Shown: positions 28,091-36,569, counted from the stretch's first letter. The stretch is 64,000 bases of DNA from Amycolatopsis sp. 195334CR (GCF_017309385.1 NZ_JAFJMJ010000002.1:62001-126000); one strand, 5' to 3'. The notes: generated by a model not told the origin, from the sequence alone. Numbers and translations are program-made.

Positions 28091-29020
28091 TCAGTCGAGG
28101 CCGTCGCGGTCGGCCCAGTCCAGCAGCGTGTCCACTGTGTACGCCACCTCGTCGATCTTCTCGTGCGGGTCACCCAGCTCGGCGAAGCGGCGGGACACCA
28201 CGCCGATGGTGCACTCCCTCGGTTCCACATCATCCACTTCGGACCAGGTGATCGGCGTGGAGACCACCGCCTCCGGCACCCCGCGCACCGAGTAGGCGCT
28301 GGCGATGGTGTGGTCGCGGGTGTTCTGGTTGTAGTCGACGAAGACCTTGCCCGGATCGCGGTCCTTGCGCCACCACTCGGTGGTCACGTCGTCCGGCGCG
28401 CGCCGCTCGACCTCCTTGGCGAAGGCCAGCGCCGCCCGCCGGACCTCCTGGAAGCCCCTGGCCGGTTCGACGCGCACGTAGATGTGCAGCCCGTCGCCGC
28501 CGGAGGTCTTCGGCCAGCCGACGATGCCGAGTTCGTCGAGCACCTCGTGCGCCACCCGGGCCACCCGGCGCACCCGCTCGAAGTCGCACTCCGGCATCGG
28601 GTCCAGGTCGATCCGCCACTCGTCCGGGCTTTCCGTGTCCGCGCGCCGGGAGTTCCACGGGTGGAACTCCACAGTGGACATCTGCACCGCCCAGATCACG
28701 CTGGCCAGCTCGGTCACGCACAGCTCGTCCGCGTGCCGGTTGTACCGGGGGAAGTGCACCCGCACCGTCTCCAGCCACGGCGGCGCCCCGTTCGGCACGC
28801 GCTTCTGGTGCACCTTCTCCCCGGCCACCCCGGACGGGAACCGGTGCAGCATGCACGGCCGCTCGCGCAGCGCGCGCACGATGCCGTCACCCACCGACAG
28901 GTAGTAGTTGACCAGGTCGAGCTTGGTCTCGCCCCGGGCCGGAAAGTAGACCCGGTCCGGGTTCGACACCCGCACCACGCGCGGGCCGACCTCGATCTCC
29001 ACCGCCGGTGACTTGCTCAT
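28091..29020 (-). CDS. Stand-alone LigD-type polymerase/primase domain
   Basis: A 309-residue archaeo-eukaryotic-primase-fold polymerase that fills and primes ends in bacterial NHEJ. The metal-binding pair is Asp138/Asp140 in RIDLDPMP. SGGDGLH (173-179) is the nucleotide-binding motif, and a third Asp lies in FVDYNQNTRDHTIAS. It is the polymerase domain alone, without the ligase or phosphoesterase domains of full LigD. Free PolDom genes often act with separate Ku and ligase genes, which are not in this window. The start ATG lies 31 bp after the YbaB-like gene stop, on the same strand. Confidence 0.93.
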   Translation of the reverse strand: MSKSPAVEIEVGPRVVRVSNPDRVYFPARGETKLDLVNYYLSVGDGIVRALRERPCMLHRFPSGVAGEKVHQKRVPNGAPPWLETVRVHFPRYNRHADELCVTELASVIWAVQMSTVEFHPWNSRRADTESPDEWRIDLDPMPECDFERVRRVARVAHEVLDELGIVGWPKTSGGDGLHIYVRVEPARGFQEVRRAALAFAKEVERRAPDDVTTEWWRKDRDPGKVFVDYNQNTRDHTIASAYSVRGVPEAVVSTPITWSEVDDVEPRECTIGVVSRRFAELGDPHEKIDEVAYTVDTLLDWADRDGLD

Positions 29021-29051
29021 GCGACGACGCTAACCCGGGAGGCCGCGCCCG

Positions 29052-29534
29052 TCACCAGGAAGGATCGAACCGGACGCCCTTCTCGTAGAACTCGTCGTCC
29101 GATTCGGGCTCGGCCCGCTTCTCCGGCTCACGCCACGAACCGGAGCGGTCGCGCCGCAGGTCCTTCTCCTTGGCACCGGCTTCGGGCGCGGTCGTGGCGG
29201 GCTCGAACTTGAGCCGCCAGCGCAGCCGGTCGGTCACGTACCCGGCGTTGCCCATCGGGGCGAGCAGTTCGGCGCTGCGCTTGGCCGACTCGCGCTGGGC
29301 CTGCGCGTAGGTGCGCAGGACCAGGTCCGCGAGCTGGTCCGGCGGCAGCTTCGCCGCCCCGGCGGACAGCGCCAGCCTGGTCATCACCCCGTCGGTGTTG
29401 ACCGACAGGCTGACCGTGCCGTCCGGTGAACCGCCCTCCACCGACAGCTCCTGCAGCGACTTGACGATCGCCGCCCGGTCCGCCTTCGCCGGTGCCTTCT
29501 GCGGCGGCTTCGGCGGCTTCGGCCGGTCGGTCAT
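29052..29534 (-). CDS. YbaB/EbfC-like protein, type VII-associated
   Basis: 160 residues. A Lys/Pro-rich start is followed by a YbaB/EbfC-like domain (~20-105): strands VSLSVNTDGVMTRLAL and a long helix DQLADLVLRTYAQAQRESAKR. The tail is acidic and disordered. YbaB-like proteins with this layout accompany ESX/WXG substrates in many actinomycetes, and here too it follows two such genes on the same strand. It is therefore more likely a secretion-associated factor than a nucleoid protein. 19 nt separate it from the upstream gene. Confidence 0.75.
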   Translation of the reverse strand: MTDRPKPPKPPQKAPAKADRAAIVKSLQELSVEGGSPDGTVSLSVNTDGVMTRLALSAGAAKLPPDQLADLVLRTYAQAQRESAKRSAELLAPMGNAGYVTDRLRWRLKFEPATTAPEAGAKEKDLRRDRSGSWREPEKRAEPESDDEFYEKGVRFDPSW

Positions 29535-29553
29535 GCGCGGTCCACCTCCCGCC

Positions 29554-30588
29554 TCAGGTTAGCGGAGCCGGGCTGCCCGCGGAGCTGTCCACCTTGCCGT
29601 CCGGGGCGATGTCCACGCCCGCGTCGCGCACGGTGCGCTCGCGGTCCTTGTCCAGCCGTTCGGTCTCGAAGTCGTCCGGGTTGAACGACGAACCGGGGCT
29701 GACGTCCGGCGGCGGCGGGATCGCGGGAAGGTCCTCGGCCTCGATGTCGATCTGCTTGGCCAGGTCGTCCATCGCCTCGATCATGCCGTCGCGGAGCTTG
29801 TCGGTGTTCTCGAAGAAGCTCCCGACCAGCTCGAAGATGCTGTCGCCGGTGATCTCCGCGGCGTTGGCGATGGTCGCGCTGATCGCCGAGCCCGCCACGT
29901 TGCCCGCGATGATCGCGCCCTTGGCGGTGGCCGAGAGCACCGCCGCGCCCGCGGCCGCGCCCGCCCCGGCGGTGGCCACGGTGAGCAGCCCGGCCACCGC
30001 GCCGGCGAAGGCCGCGCCGAGCACCTTGAGCCCGGCCGACTCGCTCTTGCGCTCCTGGTCCTCGCGGTACTTCTCGGCGACCGCCTTGAACGACTCGCCG
30101 AGCTTGCTCAGGTCACCCCTGGCCGAGGCGATCGCCTCGCGCGCGGCCACCACGTCGCTCTCCAGCACGGTGATCTTCGTGCCGACTCGGTCGAAGGTGT
30201 GGGCCAGGTTGTTGATGTAGGCCTTGACGTCGTTGGCCGCGTCCCCGCGCCAGTGCTCCAGCCGCTTCTCCGCCTGGTCCAGCTCCGACTTGGAGTTGTC
30301 GATCAGCGCCTTCCAGATCTTGTCCTGCTCGTTGATCAGCGCCTGCAGGCCGGATTCGGAGTCGCGCTCGATGTCGGCGGCGGAGAACTCGCGGTAGACG
30401 CTCGCCACCTGCTTGCGCCAGTCCTCGACCTGCTCCTCCGGCATCCACAGCTCGGTCCAGCGCAGGATGTCGAGCGCGTCGAGCGCGTCGTTGGCACCGT
30501 CGAGCAGATCGGCGCTGATGCCCTCGAGGTGGGCGTCGCGGTTGTTCTCGTAGGAGGTGGTCTCCACCGCGCCGAAGTAGTCGTCCAC
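29554..30588 (-). CDS. WXG100/LXG-like type VII secretion substrate
   Basis: A 344-residue helical protein. Residues ~1-190 are long amphipathic helices with a WxG turn (HWRGDAAND, ~112) as in WXG100 proteins. At ~185-255 an Ala/Gly-rich hydrophobic stretch could span membranes or glide through them. The C-terminal ~60 residues are Pro/Asp-rich and disordered, without a recognisable toxin domain. It is one gene of a three-gene set: the small WXG-like partner upstream (7-nt gap) and the YbaB-like gene downstream. The ESX core machinery is not nearby. Confidence 0.75.
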   Translation of the reverse strand: MDDYFGAVETTSYENNRDAHLEGISADLLDGANDALDALDILRWTELWMPEEQVEDWRKQVASVYREFSAADIERDSESGLQALINEQDKIWKALIDNSKSELDQAEKRLEHWRGDAANDVKAYINNLAHTFDRVGTKITVLESDVVAAREAIASARGDLSKLGESFKAVAEKYREDQERKSESAGLKVLGAAFAGAVAGLLTVATAGAGAAAGAAVLSATAKGAIIAGNVAGSAISATIANAAEITGDSIFELVGSFFENTDKLRDGMIEAMDDLAKQIDIEAEDLPAIPPPPDVSPGSSFNPDDFETERLDKDRERTVRDAGVDIAPDGKVDSSAGSPAPLT

Positions 30589-30595
30589 GCCCGCC

Positions 30596-30982
30596 TCAGC
30601 TTTCGTCCAGCACGGCGGCGGCGCGCTGCAGCCGGGTGCGCGAGTCTTCGTCGGCCCGCTCGTACAGCTCGGCGACGGTGGTCAGGGCGCGGCTCGAGTC
30701 CAGCGTGCTCTGGTGCAGTTCGGCGAGCATCTTCTCGACCTTGGCGCGGTGGTTCTCGTAGGCGCGGGCCACCGCCTGCATGCCCAGCGAGTGCCCGAAG
30801 GCGTTGTCCACCGGGATCAGGCCGGAGATGTCGAAGATGCTCTCCCGGGGCGGGGCCACCGGGACGTCCTGCTGGTGCTCGCTGTCCCTGGCGGCGCCGG
30901 CCGCGTCAGCCGCGGCCGCCAGGTGGGCACTGGACGCACGGAGGTCGTCCAGGTCCGTCTCGAATCCGATCATGGCGTGCAT
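30596..30982 (-). CDS. Small WXG-like partner protein
   Basis: 128 residues from ATG 30982 (a second in-frame ATG at 30973 is also possible). It is almost all helical: FETDLDDLRASSAHLAAAAD is an early amphipathic helix, and ENHRAKVEKMLAELHQSTLD with ALTTVAELYERADEDSRTRL form the late ones, like an ESX-secreted partner. It lacks a strict WxG. The next gene starts 7 nt after its stop, and the pair probably heterodimerises as EsxA/EsxB-type partners do (inference). No ribosome site precedes either start. Confidence 0.7.
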   Translation of the reverse strand: MHAMIGFETDLDDLRASSAHLAAAADAAGAARDSEHQQDVPVAPPRESIFDISGLIPVDNAFGHSLGMQAVARAYENHRAKVEKMLAELHQSTLDSSRALTTVAELYERADEDSRTRLQRAAAVLDES

Positions 30983-31001
30983 ACAAGCACCGGCAACCCG
31001 G

Positions 31002-31027
31002 CTCAACCCGGGAAAATCCGGGTTGAG
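31002..31027 (-). terminator. Hairpin between asnB and the type VII module
   Basis: CTCAACCCGG (31002-31011) and CCGGGTTGAG (31018-31027) form a perfect 10-bp stem with a 6-nt loop. It lies 20 nt past the asnB stop in its direction of transcription and ~20 nt upstream of the WXG-like gene, so it is probably the asnB terminator. Confidence 0.55.
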
Positions 31028-31047
31028 TGGGATAGCTCACCGATCGA

Positions 31048-32556
31048 TCAGGTGGTCGCGAACAAACCCAGGGTCGACCCGGGACGAATGCCATCGAGCT
31101 CCTTGCGCCAAATGGCGTAGAAGCCGGCCTCCTCTTTGGACCGGAGCTCGACGCCGTCGGCGTCGGCGACCTCCGGGGCCGCGTGCACCGCTTGCTCCAG
31201 CACGTCCTTCGCGCCCGAGCCGTCGCCGAACTGTTCCTTGCCGCGCCGCAGGATCTCCTCCGGCAGCCAGCCTTCGAAGGCGTCGCGGAGCAGTTTCTTG
31301 GCCTCGCGCCCGGGAGCGAGCATCTTGTGCTCCGGCGGGATGGACAGCGCCAGCCCGATCACGTCGCGGTCGAGGAAGGGCACCCGCGCCTCCATGCCGA
31401 AGGCCATCGTGGTGCGGTCGCAGCGCTGGAGGTTCAGGTGGTGCAGTTCGTTGACCGTGCGCACCAGTTCGGCCTGCAGCGCGTCGGGATTGGTGAACGG
31501 TTCCTCGTGGTAGTAGTCGTACCCGGCGAACAGCTCGTCGGCGCCTTCCCCGGTGAGCACGGCGTGCACGCGCTTCGAGGCGTACTCGGCGAGCAGCAGG
31601 TTCGGCACCGCGCTGCGCACCAGCGACGGGTCGAAGTGCTCGATCGCGCGCACCGCCTTGGGCAGCGCGGCCACCGCGTCCTCGGCGGTCATCACGATCT
31701 CGTGGTGCTCGGTGCCGAGGTGGTCGGCGACCACCCTGGCGGCGGCCAGGTCGGAGCTGCCGGGCGCGCCGATGGCGAAGGTGGGCAGCGGCTGGTGGTG
31801 GCGCAGCGCGTACTCGGCGGCGACCGCGGCCACGATCGCCGAGTCGAGCCCGCCGGAGAGGAACACGCCGATGCCGACGTCGCTCATCATCCGGTTCTCC
31901 ACCGCGGTGACCACCGTCTCGCGCACCGACTTGAGCAGGTCCTCGCCCCACACACCGGGCTCTTCGGCGCGGTGCGCGGGCCGGAGCACGGCGGGCACCG
32001 CGTCGGCGAAGCGCACCAGCCCGCCGGCCGGACTCCAGCAGCAGCCCGGCGGGAAGCTCTCCACCAGCGGGCGGTCGGCCTCGTCGAACGCACGCAGCTC
32101 GCTGGCGAACAGCGTCACGTCGGGCCTGCGCACCCAGTACAGCGGCTTCACGCCCACCGCGTCGCGGGCGACGAGGAACTCCTCGTCGTCGGTCATGAAC
32201 GCGAGCGCGAACATGCCGCGCAGCCGGGCCAGCCCGGCCGGGCCGTCCACGATCAGCGCGTGCAGCGCGGCCTCGCTGTCCGAGCCGGTTTCGAACAGCT
32301 CGTGGCCGAGGTCCTCGCGGATGTGCCGGTGGTTGTAGATCTCGCCGTTGGCCACCAGGTGGGTGGTGCCACCGGAATCGCTCATCGGCTGGGCGCCGCC
32401 GTCGACGTCCATAATGGACAATCGTTGGTGGCCGAGCCAGATCCGGCCCCGGTGGATCTCCCCGGTGTCGTCCGGACCTCGATGTTTGATGCGGGAGAGC
32501 ATCTCCCGGCAGAGTTGGGTATCGACTTCACCGACCGCAGCGACAATTCCGCACAC
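31048..32556 (-). CDS. asnB: Asparagine synthetase, glutamine-hydrolysing
   Basis: A 502-residue enzyme making asparagine from aspartate with glutamine and ATP. The start must be the GTG at 32556, because processing then exposes the nucleophile Cys2 of the class II glutaminase domain (VCGIVAAVG). A GGGAGG site precedes it; the longer frame would bury the Cys. RGPDD (26-30) and NGEIYN (70-75) are glutaminase motifs. SGGLDS at 234-239 is the ATP-pyrophosphatase loop of the synthetase domain. The domain order is canonical and the length is near that of E. coli AsnB. It may be co-transcribed with the membrane protein 31 nt upstream. Confidence 0.95.
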   Translation of the reverse strand: MCGIVAAVGEVDTQLCREMLSRIKHRGPDDTGEIHRGRIWLGHQRLSIMDVDGGAQPMSDSGGTTHLVANGEIYNHRHIREDLGHELFETGSDSEAALHALIVDGPAGLARLRGMFALAFMTDDEEFLVARDAVGVKPLYWVRRPDVTLFASELRAFDEADRPLVESFPPGCCWSPAGGLVRFADAVPAVLRPAHRAEEPGVWGEDLLKSVRETVVTAVENRMMSDVGIGVFLSGGLDSAIVAAVAAEYALRHHQPLPTFAIGAPGSSDLAAARVVADHLGTEHHEIVMTAEDAVAALPKAVRAIEHFDPSLVRSAVPNLLLAEYASKRVHAVLTGEGADELFAGYDYYHEEPFTNPDALQAELVRTVNELHHLNLQRCDRTTMAFGMEARVPFLDRDVIGLALSIPPEHKMLAPGREAKKLLRDAFEGWLPEEILRRGKEQFGDGSGAKDVLEQAVHAAPEVADADGVELRSKEEAGFYAIWRKELDGIRPGSTLGLFATT

Positions 32557-32587
32557 CGTGCTGTACCTCCCGGGTCGGCAGCCAAGT

Positions 32588-33151
32588 CTAATTGGCAGTT
32601 GGTGAATTCGCCGGGTCCGACCGGGTCGGACGTGACGCAACGTACAAACTCCCGGCGAGCAGGGTCAGCCCCGAGAGCACCCCGCTGACGATCGGCGTCC
32701 AGGCGACCGCCGAGGTCAGGGCCATGATCAACCCGGCAAGCCCGTAGGCGGTGAGCAGGTAGGCCGGGACCAGGATGCTGCGCTGCCGCCAGAGGGAAGC
32801 GAACGGGATGAAGTGGATGCCGACCACGAAGGCGACCCAGGCGACTCCGGTCTGTGGTGGTGCGTCGAGCAGGCGGAGCACCGCCGACCCCGCGGCGAAC
32901 AGCACCAGCTCGCCGACGACCACGAGCCAGTACTTGACGCCGAACCAGCTCGCGCCCCGGTCCGCGGGCGAGGGCGGGGCGGCCACTCCGCGCCGGAGGG
33001 CCACCACGGCCATGATCAGGTAGGAGGCCAGCGCGAGACCGGCCAGTGCGCGGACGATCAGACCGAACGTAGGATTGAGCGGTTCGTTGGCGTTCACCAT
33101 GACGAACACGGTCCCGAAAACGGCGGCGATGAGCCCGCCCAGAATTGGCAT
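32588..33151 (-). CDS. Integral membrane protein, unknown function
   Basis: A 187-residue membrane protein with about six hydrophobic segments: 1-20, 28-53, 70-92, 103-118, 127-145 and 148-168. A basic loop follows the second. Nothing catalytic is visible. It resembles the small multi-spanning proteins common in actinomycetes. It precedes asnB by 31 nt on the same strand, so co-expression is possible although no functional link is evident. It is divergent from the small membrane protein at 33238. Confidence 0.78.
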   Translation of the reverse strand: MPILGGLIAAVFGTVFVMVNANEPLNPTFGLIVRALAGLALASYLIMAVVALRRGVAAPPSPADRGASWFGVKYWLVVVGELVLFAAGSAVLRLLDAPPQTGVAWVAFVVGIHFIPFASLWRQRSILVPAYLLTAYGLAGLIMALTSAVAWTPIVSGVLSGLTLLAGSLYVASRPTRSDPANSPTAN

Positions 33152-33237
33152 GGCGCGACGGTACTCGGCGGCCCGGGGGCAAGTTAGGGTGAACGCCCAG
33201 TGACGCCTTTCGACGGGGAAGGCGAAGGGAGACGGCC

Positions 33238-33597
33238 ATGGCAGGGAGTCCGAAGTTCGGGCGGATCGACCCCCTCTGCTGGGTGGTCGTCGTCCCCATG
33301 GTGGCCGTTTCGGTCGTTTTGATCGTGTTTGTCGGGCTTACCGACGTCGGTATCGGCCTGGCCGTGCTCGCGGTGTTACTGCTCGTGTTCGATTCGTGGT
33401 CCAACCGCCCCCGCCCGGAGCTGGAGGACGACGATCGAGGGCGCCCGGCGCCGCGCACCCCGCCCCCGGCCAACCGCCAGCGCCCGGCGCAGCAGCGCCA
33501 GCGCTCGCCCCAGCAGCGTCAGCCGCAGCAACGCCAGGGGCAGCAGCGGGCCCAGCGCCCGCAACAGCGCCCCCAGCGCCGCGACGTCCGGCGGTAG
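33238..33597 (+). CDS. Small membrane protein with Gln/Arg/Pro-rich tail
   Basis: 119 residues. Two closely spaced transmembrane helices (about 14-32 and 36-52) are followed by an acidic patch ELEDDD and a low-complexity basic tail of Gln, Arg and Pro repeats (QQRQR-like units) to the end. The tail is likely cytoplasmic and could bind nucleic acid or acidic lipid; this is inference. ATG 33238 has AAGGGAG upstream. It precedes the T7SS-signal gene by 130 nt. Confidence 0.72.
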   Translation: MAGSPKFGRIDPLCWVVVVPMVAVSVVLIVFVGLTDVGIGLAVLAVLLLVFDSWSNRPRPELEDDDRGRPAPRTPPPANRQRPAQQRQRSPQQRQPQQRQGQQRAQRPQQRPQRRDVRR

Positions 33598-33727
33598 CGG
33601 CGCACCTTCGTCGACGAGCTGATCTGCCCCTTGGCGGGCAGAATCGACGGCGTGCAGAGCAAGCTGACCCAGGCCACGCGCGACCATGTCGGCACAGAGG
33701 GTGACGACATGCCCAGAGGACTACCCG

Positions 33728-34516
33728 ATGGGGATTGACTACCGGGGTCTCGGCTTCGACCCCACCCCAGGCAACCCGGACGCGATATCGGCCGCCGCCG
33801 AACGCTGCGTTCGCGAGGCAAGCCACCCGCCCTCGCCCGGCGCCATCACCCGGTCGTCCGGCCATCGGCTGGCTGCCCCTGCCGCGGGTTGGCCCGGTGA
33901 TGGCGCCGGATCGTCCGGCGAGCGACGGGCCCCTGCCCCGGGGTGGGCTGGAGTGTCCGCTGCGCAGCTCACCGCACCCGAACCGGGCTGGTCGGGCGGG
34001 GCCACCGCCAAGGCGTTGCGGTCGACCGCCACCATCCTCGACGAATGGGCGGCCACCCTCCGCGCCAACCGCCGCCGTGCGGAGCAGCTGGACCAGCGCG
34101 CCCTCCGCCTCAAGCGCGCCCTCCTCACCGCCTCCGACGAGGTCGACACCGCGACGGTGACCGCCCAGTTCAGCACCGCGCCCGGCGTGGAGGCCGACCG
34201 CCGCGCAGCCATGGCACGCCACGAACAGCTCACCCGCGAACTGGAACGCGTACTGGAATCCGCCCACCTGCTCGAGCGCGACCACCTCGCCGAGGCCGAA
34301 CGCATCGCCGGACGACTGCGCACTGTGGACGGTGACCACACCGAGGCCACCGCCAGGATCCCCGACCGGGCCGAGTTGTTCACCGAACTGGGTGACGCGC
34401 TGGACGCGCAGTCCGCGGTCGCCGCCGCGCTGGCCGCCGCGGTGCTGCGCCCGTCGCCGGGTGGGGCCGTGCCGGAGTTCGCCGCCGGGACGTTCGCCGC
34501 GGCACTCGCCCGATGA
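33728..34516 (+). CDS. Putative type VII-secreted protein (T7SS signal domain)
   Basis: 262 residues opening with GIDYRGLGFDPTPGNPDAI, the style of the actinobacterial T7SS-signal domain that begins polymorphic secreted proteins. From ~35 to 95 there is a Pro/Gly/Trp-rich stretch with repeated PGWxG-type turns where the family normally has a helix; the helical bundle resumes at ~95-215. The C-terminal portion is Ala-rich with no toxin domain visible. ATG 33728 follows GAGGA; the longer frame has no ribosome site. It overlaps the next gene by 4 nt (ATGA), so both are made together. Confidence 0.7.
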   Translation: MGIDYRGLGFDPTPGNPDAISAAAERCVREASHPPSPGAITRSSGHRLAAPAAGWPGDGAGSSGERRAPAPGWAGVSAAQLTAPEPGWSGGATAKALRSTATILDEWAATLRANRRRAEQLDQRALRLKRALLTASDEVDTATVTAQFSTAPGVEADRRAAMARHEQLTRELERVLESAHLLERDHLAEAERIAGRLRTVDGDHTEATARIPDRAELFTELGDALDAQSAVAAALAAAVLRPSPGGAVPEFAAGTFAAALAR

Positions 34517-35259
34517 AGCTGGGCTCGGTCCCCGGGATCACCTCGGTGTCCCTGCGCTCGCTCGAGCAGACCACCGCCGAGTTGCGCAAGCTGATCGCCC
34601 GCCTGCGGAAGCCCGATCCCGCGCTGGAGGCAGCCGCGGTGCAGGCCGCCGAGCTGGCGCACGAGTACGCCGCCGCGGTGCGGGCCGCCATGCGGGCGCA
34701 TGAGCGCGCTGCCGTGGTGCGGGTCGCTGAGGTGGCGCAAGAGCGGGCTGCCGTGGTGCAGGCCGCTGAGGTGGCGCATGAGCAGGCTGCCGTGGTGCGG
34801 GCCGCTGAGGTGGCGCAAGAGCGGGCTGCCGTGGTGCGGGCCGCCATGCGGGCGCATGAGCAGGCTGCCGTGGTGCGGGCCGCCGAGGTGGCGCACGAGC
34901 AAGCCGCCGTGCTGCTCGCGCTGGTCGAGCACCCCGCCGCCGATCCGGGCCTCCTGGTCGGCGGGGTCGTCCCGGCGCCCACGGCAAACGCCGCCGAGCT
35001 GCGGTGCTTTCTCGCCGACGCGGGCGGCCCCGGCATCCGCGAGGTCACCCAGGCCGAGACGGCCCGCGGCTACCCGGTGGTGCTCACCGAGCGCATCCTG
35101 CCCGGCGGCGCCCAGCTGCAGGCCGTGGTGCTCGACCGCGCCGGCGCGCGAGCCGCGCTGTTCACCCTGCATTCCCCGTCCGGGCGCGGCTGGACCGACC
35201 TCGCCGCGGTGGCCGGCCGCTTGGTCACCAGCGTGGATTTCACCGCGCGCGTTCCCTGA
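34513..35259 (+). CDS. Repeat protein coupled to the T7SS substrate, unknown function
   Basis: 248 residues in three parts. Residues 1-44 form a helical start. Residues 45-135 are seven 13-residue repeats of type AAEVAHEQAAVVR, predicted as one long amphipathic helix. The globular C-terminal part (~150-248) includes ARGYPVVLTERI and a strand-rich tail SGRGWTDLAAVAGRLV. The repeats are encoded by near-identical 39-bp units. The domain is not recognised. Translation is coupled to the upstream T7SS-signal protein by ATGA, so it may be its partner, chaperone or cognate immunity protein (inference). Confidence 0.7.
   Translation: MKLGSVPGITSVSLRSLEQTTAELRKLIARLRKPDPALEAAAVQAAELAHEYAAAVRAAMRAHERAAVVRVAEVAQERAAVVQAAEVAHEQAAVVRAAEVAQERAAVVRAAMRAHEQAAVVRAAEVAHEQAAVLLALVEHPAADPGLLVGGVVPAPTANAAELRCFLADAGGPGIREVTQAETARGYPVVLTERILPGGAQLQAVVLDRAGARAALFTLHSPSGRGWTDLAAVAGRLVTSVDFTARVP
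34645..34917 (+). repeat. 39-bp coding tandem repeat, 7 units
   Basis: Seven consecutive 39-bp units, in frame, encode 13-residue repeats. Units alternate between AAEVAHEQ/AAEVAQER and AAMRAHEQ types, and DNA identity is high enough to show recent unit duplication, as in a minisatellite. Confidence 0.85.
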
Positions 35260-35265
35260 CCTCGG

Positions 35266-35338
35266 GCTCATTTTTGACACGGGTGCGGCAACCGTAATAC
35301 GGCGTATTACGCTACCGACACCCGTGTCAAAAACGAGC
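35266..35338. terminator. Cruciform-like palindrome, bidirectional terminator
   Basis: The 20-bp outer arms (35266-35285 and 35319-35338, one mismatch) contain TTTTTGACACGGGTG and its complement. An inner 8-bp stem CGTAATAC/GTATTACG has loop GGC. The AT-rich core stands out from its surroundings. It lies between the convergent repeat-protein gene and the ROK repressor. Confidence 0.75.
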
Positions 35339-35342
35339 GCGG

Positions 35343-36473
35343 TCAGGCCGAGGGCGCGGCGATGATGCCGCGGATCACCGAGGCGGCCGCACCCCGGACG
35401 GCCGCCCCCGTTCCCAGCGGCGAGCGCACCAGATCCACCGGCGACCAGGCCGAGCTGGCCACCCGCCGGTCCAGTTCGGCCAGTAGGGGTTCGCGCAACC
35501 ACGGCTCCAGCCGGGCGTAGGTACCGCCGAGCACCACGGCGGGCACGTCCACCAGGTTGACCACAGTGGACAGTCCGATGCCGAGCCAGCGCGCGGCTTC
35601 CCGCACCGCGGCCACGGCGGTGCCGGTCCCAGCCTCCAACTGGGCGATCAGTTCGTCGACCGACGCGGTTTCGGACAGGCGCAGGATTTCCTCCTGTCCC
35701 GCCATCCGCTCCAGGCAGCCGTTCGCGCCGCACGAGCACGGGGGTCCCTGCGGATCCACCGGCAGGTGGCCGATTTCCCCGCCCAGCCCGCGCACGCCTT
35801 CGAACAACGACCGGCCGAGCACCAGACCGGCGCCGATGCCGATCTCCCCGGAGACGTGCACGAAGTCCGGCAGGCCCGAACCGTGCCAGAGTTCGGCGAG
35901 CGCGGCGAAGTTCGCCTCGTTCCCGACCGAGAAGGTGCCGCCGAGCTTCGCGGGCAGGTCGACGTCGTGCCAGCCGAGGTTGGGGGCCAGGCGCACCACG
36001 CCGGTGGTCGACTCGACCAGGCCCGGCACCGCGATGCCCACGCCACCCACCGGCACGCCCAGCGCGTCGGCCTCCTTGCGCGCCGAGGCCAGGAATTCCT
36101 TGGTACGGCGGAAAACTCGCGGGGTGCGGTTGTCGGCGAAGCGGACCCGCTCGGCCCGCACCGCGCCGGTCAGGTCGACCAGGCAGTAGGCCAGGTAGTC
36201 CACGCCGATCTCCACGCCGAGCCCGTGCGGACCCGCGGGGGACAGGGAGACCACGGTTCCGCGTCGGCCCGGCCCGTCGCGCTGCTCGGGGGCGCCCTCG
36301 GCGACCAGTCCGGCGGCGATCAGCGCGTCCACCACGCTGGACACCGTCGCCTTGGTCAGACCGGTGGCCGCGGCCAGTCCCGCGCGGGAAACCCCGGGGC
36401 CGTCGGCGATCGCGCGCAGCACGAGCGCGGAGTTGTGCTGGCGCACGGTGTGCTGTCCGGCGGGCCCGATCAT
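35343..36473 (-). CDS. xylR: ROK-family repressor (XylR-like)
   Basis: A 376-residue ROK repressor. The N-terminal winged HTH (~10-65) contains [24 protein letters not shown]. The sugar-kinase-like ROK domain contains the zinc motif GHLPVDPQG…[10 protein letters not shown] (~240-265). The sugar site is present but catalytic kinase activity is absent in this subgroup. It is divergent from xylose isomerase, with one palindrome in front of each gene, which makes it very likely the xylose-responsive repressor of xylA. The gene symbol follows that inference. Confidence 0.88.
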   Translation of the reverse strand: MIGPAGQHTVRQHNSALVLRAIADGPGVSRAGLAAATGLTKATVSSVVDALIAAGLVAEGAPEQRDGPGRRGTVVSLSPAGPHGLGVEIGVDYLAYCLVDLTGAVRAERVRFADNRTPRVFRRTKEFLASARKEADALGVPVGGVGIAVPGLVESTTGVVRLAPNLGWHDVDLPAKLGGTFSVGNEANFAALAELWHGSGLPDFVHVSGEIGIGAGLVLGRSLFEGVRGLGGEIGHLPVDPQGPPCSCGANGCLERMAGQEEILRLSETASVDELIAQLEAGTGTAVAAVREAARWLGIGLSTVVNLVDVPAVVLGGTYARLEPWLREPLLAELDRRVASSAWSPVDLVRSPLGTGAAVRGAAASVIRGIIAAPSA

Positions 36474-36485
36474 CGGGCGATTGTA

Positions 36486-36506
36486 TTCGTTCGATGGCTG
36501 AACGAA
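36486..36506. promoter_or_regulatory. Operator TTCGTTC-N7-GAACGAA upstream of the ROK gene
   Basis: A perfect 7-7-7 inverted repeat 13 bp upstream of the ROK repressor ATG. It probably serves for autoregulation. Confidence 0.6.
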
Positions 36507-36510
36507 AGCC

Positions 36511-36556
36511 TTGACCCGGCCGAGCCCACGCGGATAAGTTCAGGCATCAAACTTAT
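36511..36556 (+). promoter_or_regulatory. xylA promoter with palindromic operator
   Basis: TTGACC (36511-36516) is followed after 17-18 bp by ATAAGTT. That heptamer is the left arm of the palindrome ATAAGTT-CAGGCATCA-AACTTAT (36534-36556). The repressor site therefore sits on the -10, 14 nt before xylA. Confidence 0.65.
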
Positions 36557-36569
36557 TCATGGAGGCGTG

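Noticed and set aside
34509..35048. Minus-strand repeat-rich frames opposite the 39-bp repeat as a separate protein
   Set aside because: A tandem repeat of period divisible by 3 opens all frames; only the plus frame has coupling to the upstream gene.
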